DNA from: Clostridiaceae bacterium
GTDB lineage: Bacteria > Bacillota > Clostridia > Tissierellales > Sporanaerobacteraceae
Direction of reading: 5' to 3'
DNA length: 64,000 nucleotides
Assembly: GCA_019391515.1 (NCBI GenBank)
Contig: JAHXQP010000025.1
Span: forward strand, 248,001 to 312,000
Shown: piece after piece, positions 1 through 8,635 of the stretch
Position numbering within the stretch: position 1 is the first letter of the stretch
Layout of the letters: every line of letters starts with the position of its first letter
Notes under the pieces: model-generated
Seen by the model: only the letters and a program-made list of their open reading frames with translations
The model's database searches: none
What the model was told of the DNA's origin: nothing
Program-made: the position numbers and the translations under genes

Positions 1-145
1 CAGTAAATAAATTAAAAATAATAATTATAATACTTAGTGCTAAAAAAATCTTGTAACCTATGCCTAGTCCCTTATTTTTAATATGTTCAACTCCTTCATC
101 AATATTTTCAGTTCTTACCTGTTCTAAAATTCTATCTTTATCCAT
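1..145 (-). CDS. N-terminal part of small membrane protein, DUF6442-like (runs off window)
   Basis: An ATG at 145 follows a strong GGGAGGAAG ribosome binding site and opens a frame that runs off the left edge after 48 residues. It starts MDKDRILEQVRTENIDEG and enters a hydrophobic segment (IFLALSIIIIIF). This charged head followed by membrane segments resembles small DUF6442-type proteins usually encoded beside Cro/CI-type regulators; that assignment is from memory. It is read divergently from nothing and lies just past the end of the conjugation operon. Confidence 0.6.
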   Translation of the reverse strand, partial: MDKDRILEQVRTENIDEGVEHIKNKGLGIGYKIFLALSIIIIIFNLFT

Positions 146-162
146 TTCGCTTCCTCCCTCGC

Positions 163-211
163 CAAGTTTACTTTGCATCTTTATTGTATATTTTCCAAGT
201 AAACTTGTCAA
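163..211 (-). promoter_or_regulatory. sigma-A promoter overlapped by paired palindromic operators
   Basis: On the minus strand a TTGACA box (206-211) and a TACAAT box (183-188) are exactly 17 bp apart. CAAGTAAACTTG (196-207, itself a palindrome) overlaps the -35 box, and CAAGTTTACTTT (163-174) lies near the start site. The 11-bp arms 163-173 and 197-207 are perfect inverted copies. The layout is that of a repressor-controlled promoter for the partial gene ending at 145. The repressor is not in the window. Confidence 0.75.
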
Positions 212-281
212 GGGTTTTTATAAATTATATAATATATTTTATATATTAACTATATTGGGTTTTTACCTTCATAATTATTAC

Positions 282-2069
282 CTACAATCTTGTTATTATA
301 GACTCCTTACCTAGCCTTGCCTTACCCTGCCTTTTCATATATTCTTCAACATCAAAAAAGTTCCTATCATCATAATCTTCTAGGAATTTATAATTCTTAT
401 GTTTTGTAATATCAAACTTCTCTGATAGAAATGGTCTCACACCTCTAAGTTGCATAATACACTTGCTTCCATCCATTACAAAAAGCTCATCCTTGGTCAT
501 AAGCTCCTTACCAGTCTTTTGATAATTAAGACCAAAGGACTTTTGATTACTCCTTGTTTCCGATGTATTAAATAGGTCAATAGTTTCCTTACCTAATGTT
601 TCTGAAATCTCTTTTAAAGTTCCATTCTCCTTGCCTCCTAAGAATAGGGTTGTATCACAGTTTCCTATTATGGTATCTGCATTATCCTTGTATATTGCCT
701 TTAGTTGGGATTGAGCCTGCAATACGATACAGGCACTTATCTCCCTTGATCTTATTGTAGCTATTAGTTTTTCAAATTTTGGAATCAAGCCTATATTTGC
801 AAACTCATCTAGAAGACACCTAACATGGATGGGTAGCCTTCCACCATATACATCATCAGCCTTATCACAGAGTAGGTTAAACATCTGAGAATACATGAGT
901 GATACAACAAAGTTAAATGTATCATCTGTATCTGAAATAATTACAAAAAGAGCAGTTTTTCTGTCTCCTAGAATATCTAGTTCCATCTCATCCTCACTCA
1001 TTAAATCCCTAAGTTCCTTAATATCAAAGGGAGCTAGCCTTGCACCACAGGATATTAAAATGGATTTTGCTGTCTTTCCAGCTGCTAACTTATATTTACG
1101 ATATTGCTTAACTGCAAAATGATCTGGATTCTTTTCTTCTAAGGCTTCAAACATATAATCTACCGCATTTTTAAAATTCTCATCCTCCTCCCTAACCTCA
1201 CTAGCATCTATCATGGCTAGTAGGGTTGTAAAATTTTGTTCTTCTTTTGGTGTTTCATAAAAGATATAGCCAATTAAGGCTGTATAGTAAAGCCTTTCAG
1301 CTTTCACCCAAAAATCCTCTCCTGACTTTTCTCCTTCTCCTTTGGTATTGGCTATGATAGTCTGGACCAGTTTCAAAATATCTTTTTCACTTCTAAGATA
1401 GGCAAAGGGATTATATTTCATACTCTTTTTAAAGTTAATGGTATTTAGAGTTTTTATCTCGTAACCATTCATTTCTAACATCTTGCCACACTCATGAAGT
1501 AGACTTCCTTTAGGATCAGTTACTACATAGCTAGAATGGAGTTGCATAAGATTAGGCTTTACAAAGAATCTTGTCTTCCCTGAACCAGAACCACCAATTA
1601 CAAGAACATTTTTATTCCTTGCATACTTGGGATTTTTAGGTCTACTATTCATAGTAATTCTTTCTGTTTCTGTAAGAAGGAGATTATTTCTATAATCTTC
1701 ATCCATATAAGGAGCAATATCCTTTGAATTTCCCCATCTTGCTGAACCATATTCCTCACCTTTTCTAAATTTTTTAGCATTTTTACCCTTGTTATAGATA
1801 ATAAACTTAATCAATATAGCTAGGATAAATCCTGCAAGTAAGTCCTTGGGGTCTAGGCTAGGATATAGTCTAATTGTTTCTATTTCCAAGACCGCTTGGA
1901 ATAAACGGTCTATTAAATCACCTCCTACATATGAATTTATATGGTGAGAAAAAATATCCCCTAAATAGAAAAATGCAAGATAAGGTATGTTCTTCTTAAG
2001 AAAAGCCTTCTTATCTTGCACATGAAATAATTCTTTTATATCCTTTTTTATTCCTTCTATTACACTCAA
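282..2069 (-). CDS. virD4: VirD4/TraG-type conjugation coupling ATPase
   Basis: Coupling protein that brings relaxosome DNA to a type IV secretion channel at the membrane. The 595-aa product has a hydrophobic N-terminal region (about 25-40 and 75-92), Walker A GGSGSGKT at about 159-166, a DPKG motif near 185 and Walker B VRCLLDEF at about 416-423, all typical of the family and at normal length. The start is a TTG preceded by AAGGAGGTGG. It is the last gene of a minus-strand run 5593-282. The VirB4, VirB6 and relaxase genes that usually follow are absent, so the element looks truncated. Confidence 0.93.
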   Translation of the reverse strand: MSVIEGIKKDIKELFHVQDKKAFLKKNIPYLAFFYLGDIFSHHINSYVGGDLIDRLFQAVLEIETIRLYPSLDPKDLLAGFILAILIKFIIYNKGKNAKKFRKGEEYGSARWGNSKDIAPYMDEDYRNNLLLTETERITMNSRPKNPKYARNKNVLVIGGSGSGKTRFFVKPNLMQLHSSYVVTDPKGSLLHECGKMLEMNGYEIKTLNTINFKKSMKYNPFAYLRSEKDILKLVQTIIANTKGEGEKSGEDFWVKAERLYYTALIGYIFYETPKEEQNFTTLLAMIDASEVREEDENFKNAVDYMFEALEEKNPDHFAVKQYRKYKLAAGKTAKSILISCGARLAPFDIKELRDLMSEDEMELDILGDRKTALFVIISDTDDTFNFVVSLMYSQMFNLLCDKADDVYGGRLPIHVRCLLDEFANIGLIPKFEKLIATIRSREISACIVLQAQSQLKAIYKDNADTIIGNCDTTLFLGGKENGTLKEISETLGKETIDLFNTSETRSNQKSFGLNYQKTGKELMTKDELFVMDGSKCIMQLRGVRPFLSEKFDITKHKNYKFLEDYDDRNFFDVEEYMKRQGKARLGKESIITRL

Positions 2070-2096
2070 TCTACCACCTCCTTAGCTGGGAGTTTC

Positions 2097-2633
2097 TTAT
2101 CTTTCCTCACCCATATCTCTTTTCTTTTTTTCCTTATTTATAGGATTAATTTTATCTACCTTTCCTTTATATTCATTTAGGAGTTCAATTGTTGATTTCT
2201 TTTTTCTACCTAATTGAGTTTCTGAAAGTTTTACTTCTTTTCCCTCCAGTAAAAAACCAGATATATCAAGAAAGTTCCAGTCTTTATCTCTTGGGATAAT
2301 CTTAAAAATAGAATTGATAAAATAATCATTTCCATCCATTTTGTAGGTCTGGCCATAAACTGATAGGTTTAAAAATCTTTCATCATCAATAAGAATATCC
2401 ACACCATTTTTAAAATCTGCATATTCGACCAACTCATATATGTCCCATAAGTTTGAATCTATAACCTTCATTTCTTTGTCCTTATGGCCCAAATCTATAT
2501 ACTTATGAAGGACTACACAATCATAATCTTCTAGCTTTATTAGCTTTTCCATTAGTTCTTCTATCTCTTCACTATGTTTCTCAAATTCAAACTCATCACA
2601 ATCAATACAGCTTTTTTCATTTAACATTAACAT
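2097..2633 (-). CDS. hypothetical protein of the conjugative element
   Basis: About 178 residues. I take the ATG at 2633 after GGGTGATTTTG rather than the GTG at 2642. The N-terminus has a CIDCDEF motif and an acidic helix-rich segment; the C-terminal 45 residues are lysine-rich and probably disordered. There is no signal peptide or membrane segment. It lies 27 bp upstream of the coupling protein and 8 bp from the Bro gene's end, so it is co-transcribed with conjugation genes. I do not recognise the family. Confidence 0.7.
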   Translation of the reverse strand: MLMLNEKSCIDCDEFEFEKHSEEIEELMEKLIKLEDYDCVVLHKYIDLGHKDKEMKVIDSNLWDIYELVEYADFKNGVDILIDDERFLNLSVYGQTYKMDGNDYFINSIFKIIPRDKDWNFLDISGFLLEGKEVKLSETQLGRKKKSTIELLNEYKGKVDKINPINKEKKKRDMGEER

Positions 2634-2650
2634 CAAAATCACCCACTTCC

Positions 2651-3373
2651 TTAAATTTCTCCCATCTCCTTAAGTAAGGAGAAAAAATATGCTCTTCCCT
2701 CAGGTCTTACTACTGTATAAACTCCAGGTTCCCCATTATATTTATTGATATAATCTTTTAATTTAAAGTAATCAGCTGCAGTTGAATAAAATCTTAGTTT
2801 CCCTTTTTGGTTTCTATAAAGGTATCCCCTGTCTATTAATATATTTATAAATCTATTTTGAGAAACTCCTAATTCCTTTGCAGTATCTCTTAGGCAGATA
2901 CAGTCACCTAGATCTATAAACTTATCAAAGAATTCTCCCTTAGGAATAAGATCTTCTAATTCTTCTGTCCTTGCTTCTATTTGCTTTAAAGCTACTAGAT
3001 ACCCTTTTGCCAGAAGTTCTTGGTCATTCATTTTTTCTTGGCCAGTAAAATAGCCTCCATATTTCCTAATTGAAGGTAAAACCTCACTTGTTACCCAGTT
3101 CTTAAATCTTATGGCACTGTCTAGCTTACTTCCAAATATAAGAGCATACATACCAGACTCATTTATAACTACCATATTTCTTCCCTGACCTGATACTGTA
3201 AAACACCGTTTCAGCTTATCTCCTTCATAAACATGGCTTGCTATGGCATCACTTGGTCTTTTATATCCTAGAGCTTCTGCTATATCTTTTCCAACAAACC
3301 AAGGCTCATCATCTATTACCATTGTCCTTATCTGTCCAAACTCTCTATTTTCAAACACCTTTATTTTATACAT
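2651..3373 (-). CDS. Bro-N/KilAC phage-type antirepressor
   Basis: Residues about 1-110 match the BRO-N DNA-binding domain (EPWFVGKDIAEALGY, SGMYALIFGSKL, FKNWVTSEVLPSIRKYGGY). Residues about 150-240 match the KilAC/ANT C-terminal domain (CICLRDTAKELGV, FINILIDRGYLYR). Such proteins bind DNA and antagonise repressors in phages and conjugative elements. The ATG at 3373 is preferred because GAGGTG lies 6 bp before it; a GTG 9 bp upstream overlaps that ribosome site. It sits between the DnaC-like gene and the unknown gene in the element operon. Confidence 0.9.
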   Translation of the reverse strand: MYKIKVFENREFGQIRTMVIDDEPWFVGKDIAEALGYKRPSDAIASHVYEGDKLKRCFTVSGQGRNMVVINESGMYALIFGSKLDSAIRFKNWVTSEVLPSIRKYGGYFTGQEKMNDQELLAKGYLVALKQIEARTEELEDLIPKGEFFDKFIDLGDCICLRDTAKELGVSQNRFINILIDRGYLYRNQKGKLRFYSTAADYFKLKDYINKYNGEPGVYTVVRPEGRAYFFSLLKEMGEI

Positions 3374-3383
3374 ATATTTCACC

Positions 3384-4232
3384 TCATCTATCTCCTAAAA
3401 GTAGGTCTCTAGTTTCTCTTAATTTTTTTCTTCCTAGTTCTGTTCTAATGTCTTTTCCTGCAATCTTAACTGGAATACACATCTCCCTAAGCCTTGAATA
3501 TATCCTTTCCTTGTCAATATCATTACTTCCATTCATAATCACACCAAGGGGAATATTAGTTGAGATAATAGTTGGTTTCTTTGATTCATATCTGGTATTT
3601 ATTATCTGGTAGACCATTTCATTCACATATTCTGTATTCCTTTCAATTCCAAAATCATCAAGAATAAGAAGGGATACACTGGATAATTTTCTGTAATAAT
3701 CATTTTTATCAATATCAAAGCCACCCTTTTCAATATCATTTATTATCTGTGGAATATTTCTCATCTTAACTCTTATCTGATAATCCTCTATAATTTTGTT
3801 TGCTATACAAGCTGCTAGGTAGGTCTTTCCTGTTCCAACATTTCCATGAAATATAAGACCATTATTGTCCTTTGATAGTTCTTTAAAATTTTTAACAAAA
3901 TTCTTGGCTATAATAACTTCCTGTCTATCAGGGGCTATGACCTTGTCAAAAGTGCAACTAATAAGATTTTTACTTGTTATAAAGCACTCTTCCCTAAGTC
4001 TTCTAATATGGTCTGCTTCTTCCTTTGCCTTTCTTAGGCTTTCTTCTTCCCTATCACATTTACATTTCCTACGAAATAATATTTTTTTATTCCCCAAGCA
4101 ATTAAGTGGATCTGAATCTATCTTTTCTTTGCATCTCCTACAATAAACATGGCCATCTTTTTCATATGCCATTTCTAGATTAAAAGAAAAATCTACTCCA
4201 TCAATTACAATAGTTTTTATTTTATCTTCCAT
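3384..4232 (-). CDS. DnaC/IstB-like AAA+ helicase loader
   Basis: The 282-aa AAA+ ATPase has an N-terminal Cys cluster (CRRC, then CKC) suggesting a zinc site, Walker A GNVGTGKT, Walker B SLLILDDFG and a sensor-like STNIPL segment. DnaI/DnaC proteins load the replicative helicase; on mobile elements they partner with the element's initiator. The RepA-like gene is 14 bp upstream, which supports a joint replication role. The start ATG follows AGAGAGGTAGAG. An IstB transposition helper is less likely because no IstA or insertion sequence is present. Confidence 0.88.
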   Translation of the reverse strand: MEDKIKTIVIDGVDFSFNLEMAYEKDGHVYCRRCKEKIDSDPLNCLGNKKILFRRKCKCDREEESLRKAKEEADHIRRLREECFITSKNLISCTFDKVIAPDRQEVIIAKNFVKNFKELSKDNNGLIFHGNVGTGKTYLAACIANKIIEDYQIRVKMRNIPQIINDIEKGGFDIDKNDYYRKLSSVSLLILDDFGIERNTEYVNEMVYQIINTRYESKKPTIISTNIPLGVIMNGSNDIDKERIYSRLREMCIPVKIAGKDIRTELGRKKLRETRDLLLGDR

Positions 4233-4246
4233 TTTCTCTACCTCTC

Positions 4247-5038
4247 TTAATTATTTAAGTTCCACTCACTTTCATAATCTGAAGGATCTCCTGTATAGGC
4301 TTTTTCACTCCTAAGCTTTCCTTCTCTTTTATCCTTTAAGTACCAGCTCATAATAGTTGAGGCATGGTCTTTATACTCCTTGCCTGTACTTTGCATATAG
4401 GCTGATAATCTTTCTATATAATCATTTAAGTTAGGTATCTTTTCTTCTAAAATACTTTCTTCCTCATCTGATAAAATTACATTTTGGAAGATTCCTTTTT
4501 TGTCTTCTAGATTAAAATCAATATAGCTTTTATCAATCTTATTATTCTCTATATAGTTAGGTTGTCTTTTTGATAAGTCTAGACTTTCCTTTTTAGCCAT
4601 TCTTGAATTATCAAAATCGCCATTCTTGACTTGTCCTTTTGACAAGTCTTGATTTTCTCTTTTGACAGGTCTAAAGTTTTCATTTCTAAAAATACTCATA
4701 AAATCTTTAACATAAATTTTAGTAGGATTTCCCTGTCCTGTTCTTTTCTTTTTAATAAGACCTATTACTTCAAGATCCTTTATAAGTTTAACTGCCTTCT
4801 TAATACCACAACCTAGTTGTTGGGCAGTTTCTTCAACAGTAAAATAGATATAAACTCTTCCATTTTCATCTATCCAATTGTTTTTATAGGACAAAGTGCT
4901 TCTTGATAAATACATGGAATAAAGCACCTTTGCGTCTATTGATAATCCCTTAAATTTCTCATCTTCTATAAGAACTATAGGTAAACGGATAAATCTAAAA
5001 CTTTCAGAATCTCTTCCGTAAAAGTAATCAAAATCCAT
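4247..5038 (-). CDS. repA: RepA-like replication initiator of the element
   Basis: The 263-aa protein has the RepA_N-type winged-helix N-terminus (residues about 1-110: FIRLPIVLIEDEKFKGLS, DAKVLYSMYLSR, VEETAQQLGCGIKKAVKLIKDLE, GLIKKKR.GQG). A poorly conserved linker follows, then a C-terminal helical segment resembling primosome-type domains (LNDYIERLSAYMQSTGKEYKDH). It probably binds the element's origin and starts replication. AGATGAGGTGATG precedes the ATG. It follows PcfB after a hairpin, so it may also have its own promoter. Confidence 0.88.
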   Translation of the reverse strand: MDFDYFYGRDSESFRFIRLPIVLIEDEKFKGLSIDAKVLYSMYLSRSTLSYKNNWIDENGRVYIYFTVEETAQQLGCGIKKAVKLIKDLEVIGLIKKKRTGQGNPTKIYVKDFMSIFRNENFRPVKRENQDLSKGQVKNGDFDNSRMAKKESLDLSKRQPNYIENNKIDKSYIDFNLEDKKGIFQNVILSDEEESILEEKIPNLNDYIERLSAYMQSTGKEYKDHASTIMSWYLKDKREGKLRSEKAYTGDPSDYESEWNLNN

Positions 5039-5058
5039 TCACATCACCTCATCTCAAT

Positions 5059-5094
5059 AAAAAAGACACCTAAGATTTCTCTTAAATGCCTGGT
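5059..5094 (-). terminator. weak hairpin-U terminator after pcfB
   Basis: On the minus strand, GACCAGGCATTTAAGA pairs imperfectly (with G-U pairs) with TCTTAGGTGTC and is followed by TTTTTT. It starts 5 bp past the PcfB stop. It could lower expression of repA and the genes after it. Confidence 0.6.
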
Positions 5095-5098
5095 CCAT

Positions 5099-5593
5099 CT
5101 ATCTCTCATGTTCATGATGTTTTTCCTTAACTTTGTCTTTAACTGCCACATTTTTCACCCTTTCCTTAAATTTATTCAGGATTTCTTTTGTAGAATCCCT
5201 TTTATTTTCTTTCCTTTCTGACCTCTCTATAGCTTTTTTAAAAGCTAAGTCCATGACCTTAGTATCCTTGGCTTGAAAGAATACAGAGTATAGTCCTGAT
5301 TCCTTGTTCTTCATAACGGAAAAATTGACACCATACCTATTAAGCTGCTTCTTTAGTTCTTTGATCTCCCCTTTCTGTAAATTAATATTTTCTAGTTGAC
5401 CCTTCTTTACCATATCCTTAAGCTTTCTTGAATTAGTTTTTCTTTTTTCATTAAGATAGTCTGCAAGTGGCTGGCTTTTTTCAGCAGCATCTTCCATAAT
5501 TTTTTTCATTGCTTTTAAGATAGCTTTTGCGGAATACTGTGCAACCTTAATTTCAATATTTATTGCCTTATTATTAACTTCATCATTTACCAT
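5099..5593 (-). CDS. pcfB: PcfB/DUF3801-family conjugation protein
   Basis: The 164-aa protein matches the DUF3801/PcfB family: an N-terminal helical part (EVNNKAINIEIKVAQYSAKAILKAMK), a central ELKKQLNRYGVNFSV segment and a KESGLYSVFFQAKDTKVMDLAFK motif, with a charged C-terminus. PcfB works at the relaxosome/coupling-protein interface in conjugative elements. AAAGGAGG precedes the start. It is the first gene of the element block, just downstream of the ABC-F terminator. Confidence 0.85.
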   Translation of the reverse strand: MVNDEVNNKAINIEIKVAQYSAKAILKAMKKIMEDAAEKSQPLADYLNEKRKTNSRKLKDMVKKGQLENINLQKGEIKELKKQLNRYGVNFSVMKNKESGLYSVFFQAKDTKVMDLAFKKAIERSERKENKRDSTKEILNKFKERVKNVAVKDKVKEKHHEHER

Positions 5594-5621
5594 TTAGGCA
5601 ACCTCCTTTCTGAGGGGAAAT

Positions 5622-5657
5622 AAAAAAAGCGGCCCAGATTTTTAGGTCTGAACCGCT
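5622..5657 (-). terminator. rho-independent terminator of the ABC-F gene
   Basis: Minus-strand AGCGGTTCAGA and TCTGGGCCGCT form an 11-bp stem (one mismatch region) followed by TTTTTTT, about 40 bp beyond the ABC-F stop. It also separates that gene from pcfB. Confidence 0.85.
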
Positions 5658-5697
5658 AAGATTTGTTAAGTTATGCTTTTACTCTTTAATATTGTAT

Positions 5698-7347
5698 TTA
5701 TCTCTTATATAATTTTTCTAACTCCTTCAACTTTAAAGTATACTCCTTATCATATTCTGCTTTTTTATCTTCGTTCTGTTCAATAGAAATCTTACCTAAT
5801 AAAGAAGATATTTGGTTTTCTAGTATCATTATTTCTCCCTTAATGTTTTTTTCTTTTGTATTAATTTCTTTTTTGCTTTTGTTCTTCATATATTCTTTGT
5901 AATTACCACTAAAAGATTCTATTTTTTTGCCTTCAATTATTAATAATTCATCACATATATTTTCAATAAATCTTATATCATGAGATACTAATAAAATTGA
6001 ACCATCATAATTCTTTAGAAGTTCCTCTATTACCCCTAAACTATTTATGTCTAGATAGTTAGTTGGCTCATCTAAGATCAAAAAATTAATATCCTCTAAA
6101 ATTATTTTAGCAAAGGAAACTTTTACTCTCTCTCCTCCACTCAGAACTTTTAATTTTTCAAAAACCTTATCACCTTTTATTAATAATCTTGCTAAAATTA
6201 ATCTTGCCATTCTTTCATCATGTATGCTTTTGTCTATAACATTTTCTAATATAGTTTTTTCTTCATCTAAAATATTCAAAGATTGGCTAAAATAACCTAC
6301 CCTGACATTTTTACTTATATTAATTTTTTCTTTATCTAATATCATGTTAATTAAAGTAGTCTTCCCACTACCATTAGGTCCTAAAAGAGCGGTTTTTTTG
6401 CCATTATTAATATTGAAGTCTGCATTATGAAATATTATATTTTCTCCATAACTCTTATTTAGATTCTTTCCAGATATCAATATTTTGCTATAAGGTTTAC
6501 TTGATTCCAATATCTTAATTTTAATTATGTCTTGTTCTACAGGCTTTTCTTTATTTTCTAGGTGTTCTATTCTTTTTTCTACAGATTTTGCAAACCTATC
6601 TAAGTTCGCTTTATTTGCTTGCCCCCCCATTTTATGAAGTCGTGCTTCTGAATTTCCCATTCTTTTAGGTGTGGTTTTTACCTTAGCAGATTTATTTTCT
6701 ACATCTCTTTTAAGATTAGTAAGTCTATTTTTCTCCTTAATGAATTCCTTGTATTCAAAATCCTTCCTCGTATCTTCCATTTCTTTTAATTCAAGATATT
6801 TACTATAATTACCATTATAAATTTTACATCTAGCATTATCTATTTCCAATATTTTATTGCATACTGAATCCAAGAAATTCCTATCATGGGATACTACTAA
6901 AAAAGGACCTTTGTATGCTTTAAAATTTTTTATAACTAACCCTATTCCATCAATATCTAAATTATTTGTTGGTTCATCTACTAATAGTAGACTATTACTA
7001 TTCTCAAACCCTTCTGCCAATTTAAACCTGGTTTTCTCTCCTCCACTCATATTATTATTCCAGTTATTTTCAACTTGAAATATAGATGCATATTTCCCAC
7101 TTATTGTTTTTCTTCTTGGTTCGCCTAATTGTGGAATATATTTAATAACGGTATTTTTATCATAAAACAACTCACCACTATCATAATCAATATTTTTATT
7201 AATAATCTCTAATAAAGTTGTTTTACCTACACCATTTACACCCACAATTCCAATTTTATCATTTTCATATACTTTTAAGTCCTCAATATCTAATAGTAAT
7301 CTAGTTCCGTAATATTTTTTTATCTTTTTCATACTAATTTTTAACAT
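5698..7347 (-). CDS. ABC-F ribosome-protection ATPase (antibiotic-resistance subtype)
   Basis: A soluble ATPase of about 549 aa with two nucleotide-binding domains and no membrane segments. Walker A sites are GVNGVGKTT and GPNGSGKTT; signatures are MSGGEKT and LSGGERV; Walker B boxes are LLVDEPTNNLD and LILDEPTNYLD. A long charged inter-domain linker (roughly residues 195-270) inserts toward the ribosomal centre in this family. The EQ2 acidic residues are intact. The AGGAGG at 8 bp before ATG 7347 decides the start. The Vga/VmlR/Msr-like resistance subclass is inferred from the linker and leader; the drug range cannot be read from sequence. Confidence 0.9.
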   Translation of the reverse strand: MLKISMKKIKKYYGTRLLLDIEDLKVYENDKIGIVGVNGVGKTTLLEIINKNIDYDSGELFYDKNTVIKYIPQLGEPRRKTISGKYASIFQVENNWNNNMSGGEKTRFKLAEGFENSNSLLLVDEPTNNLDIDGIGLVIKNFKAYKGPFLVVSHDRNFLDSVCNKILEIDNARCKIYNGNYSKYLELKEMEDTRKDFEYKEFIKEKNRLTNLKRDVENKSAKVKTTPKRMGNSEARLHKMGGQANKANLDRFAKSVEKRIEHLENKEKPVEQDIIKIKILESSKPYSKILISGKNLNKSYGENIIFHNADFNINNGKKTALLGPNGSGKTTLINMILDKEKINISKNVRVGYFSQSLNILDEEKTILENVIDKSIHDERMARLILARLLIKGDKVFEKLKVLSGGERVKVSFAKIILEDINFLILDEPTNYLDINSLGVIEELLKNYDGSILLVSHDIRFIENICDELLIIEGKKIESFSGNYKEYMKNKSKKEINTKEKNIKGEIMILENQISSLLGKISIEQNEDKKAEYDKEYTLKLKELEKLYKR

Positions 7348-7383
7348 AAAAAAATCCTCCTTTGAAAATAGAGAGGATAGCAT

Positions 7384-7626
7384 GACAATAGATACATAGA
7401 TAAACTATAAAAATTTATAATAAAGCATTATCTAAACAAACTATCCACTCAGAATAAAAATAGACATAAATATATTAGGTACAGTCTAACAACTTCTAAT
7501 ATATTTCGTTTTCTTTATTTGCTAATGGATTATTTGTTCATTATTTCTATAATTTCTCCTTCCATATATAATACTTTAATGACTTCTTATTAATGCAAGT
7601 ATAGCATTTTATTTTTAATATTGCAA
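7384..7626 (-). promoter_or_regulatory. promoter and attenuator-like leader of the ABC-F gene with tiny upstream ORF
   Basis: A TTGCAA box (7621-7626) and TATACT (7598-7603) are 17 bp apart, about 250 bp before the ABC-F start. The leader holds GGAAGGAG and then a three-codon ORF, ATG-AAC-AAA-TAA (7541-7530). An in-frame upstream ATG at 7565 would give 11 codons. A perfect 11-bp inverted repeat (7468-7478 with 7496-7506) is followed by a U-rich tract. Related ABC-F genes (vmlR, lmo0919) are controlled by antibiotic-stalled ribosomes on short leader ORFs. The arrangement here fits; the switching itself is inferred. Confidence 0.6.
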
Positions 7627-8589
7627 CGCTAAGACATCTTTACTTCTCATGCACTGCTTACAATAATTATACTTAATTACTCTAAGCAATGCATGAATCA
7701 TATTAACTAAAGTTCCTGAAACCCTTGATCTTAAAGCATTTATGCACCCTGTCACTATTATGACACGCTCCCCTGTTGTATGCCAAATGTAACCATTGTT
7801 GTTGGTTTCCAATGCTCTTTTTACTATTTCTTCTACTGCATATACCTGATATGGTCTCAATACTAATAACTGTTTGTCTGTTTCTTTCAGTACCATATAT
7901 CTAGCTATCATCTTAGATATATGGCATTTTTCTAAGAATGTTGTACTAAAATCTTTCAAATTTGTGATTCTATTATTTTCCTTATCTGTCCAAAAGAAAG
8001 TATATTTATAATTTAAATCTCCATCAGAGTTAGCAAAATATTTAGTATCTACACCATTTGATACTACAAATATTTGAATATATCTAAATAACCCTGTATA
8101 CGAATGGGCTTTATACCTACAAATTTGGTTAAAAGCTTCTTTCATATCTAATCCTCTTCTTTTTAATTCTATCTGAACCAATGGAATGCCATTTATAAGT
8201 ATTGTTACATCATATCTATTTTCATACTTTCCTCTTACTGTTATCTGATTTGTAACTTGAAATAAATTTTTACACCATTTTTGTGTATCCATTACAGTAA
8301 GAAAAAGTCTTTCACCATTTTCTCTTTCGATTTCAAGTTTATCCCTTAAAATCTTAGCAGATTCAAATACTCCTTTACCTTCAATTCTATTCATTATTAT
8401 TTGAAACTCTTTGTCTGTAAGAGGTTCCCCTTTCAATTTATCTTCATTGAACTTGCTAATCTGTTTTCTAAAATTATTCTTTAAATCTTCTTCACTATTT
8501 ATATTTACTGATTCATAACCATTTCTAATTAATGATTTCAACAGATTTTGTTCTAGTACTGCTTCAGATTGATATGACAATAGGACCAC
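7615..8589 (-). pseudogene. type I restriction enzyme HsdR, truncated inside Walker A
   Basis: Residues about 1-270 are the HsdR N-terminal nuclease region, with the PD-(D/E)XK set in RYDVTILINGIPLVQIELKRRG and the following SYTGLFRYIQIFVVSNG segment. The frame reaches GYIWHTTG, where SGKT should follow, and instead enters about 50 unrelated residues to a stop at 7615. The helicase part (normally 700 or more residues) is missing and no hsdM or hsdS is nearby. The break is near 7770. The annotated GTG start has a poor ribosome site; a TTG 9 bp downstream after AAGGGTGG fits better. Confidence 0.88.
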
Positions 8590-8635
8590 CCTTTCTCAAA
8601 ATGTCTGAAAATATAACTATTGTTTAAATATAGTT

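Noticed and set aside
282-5593. A complete integrative conjugative element
   Set aside because: Relaxase, VirB4/VirB6, integrase and att sites are not in the window.
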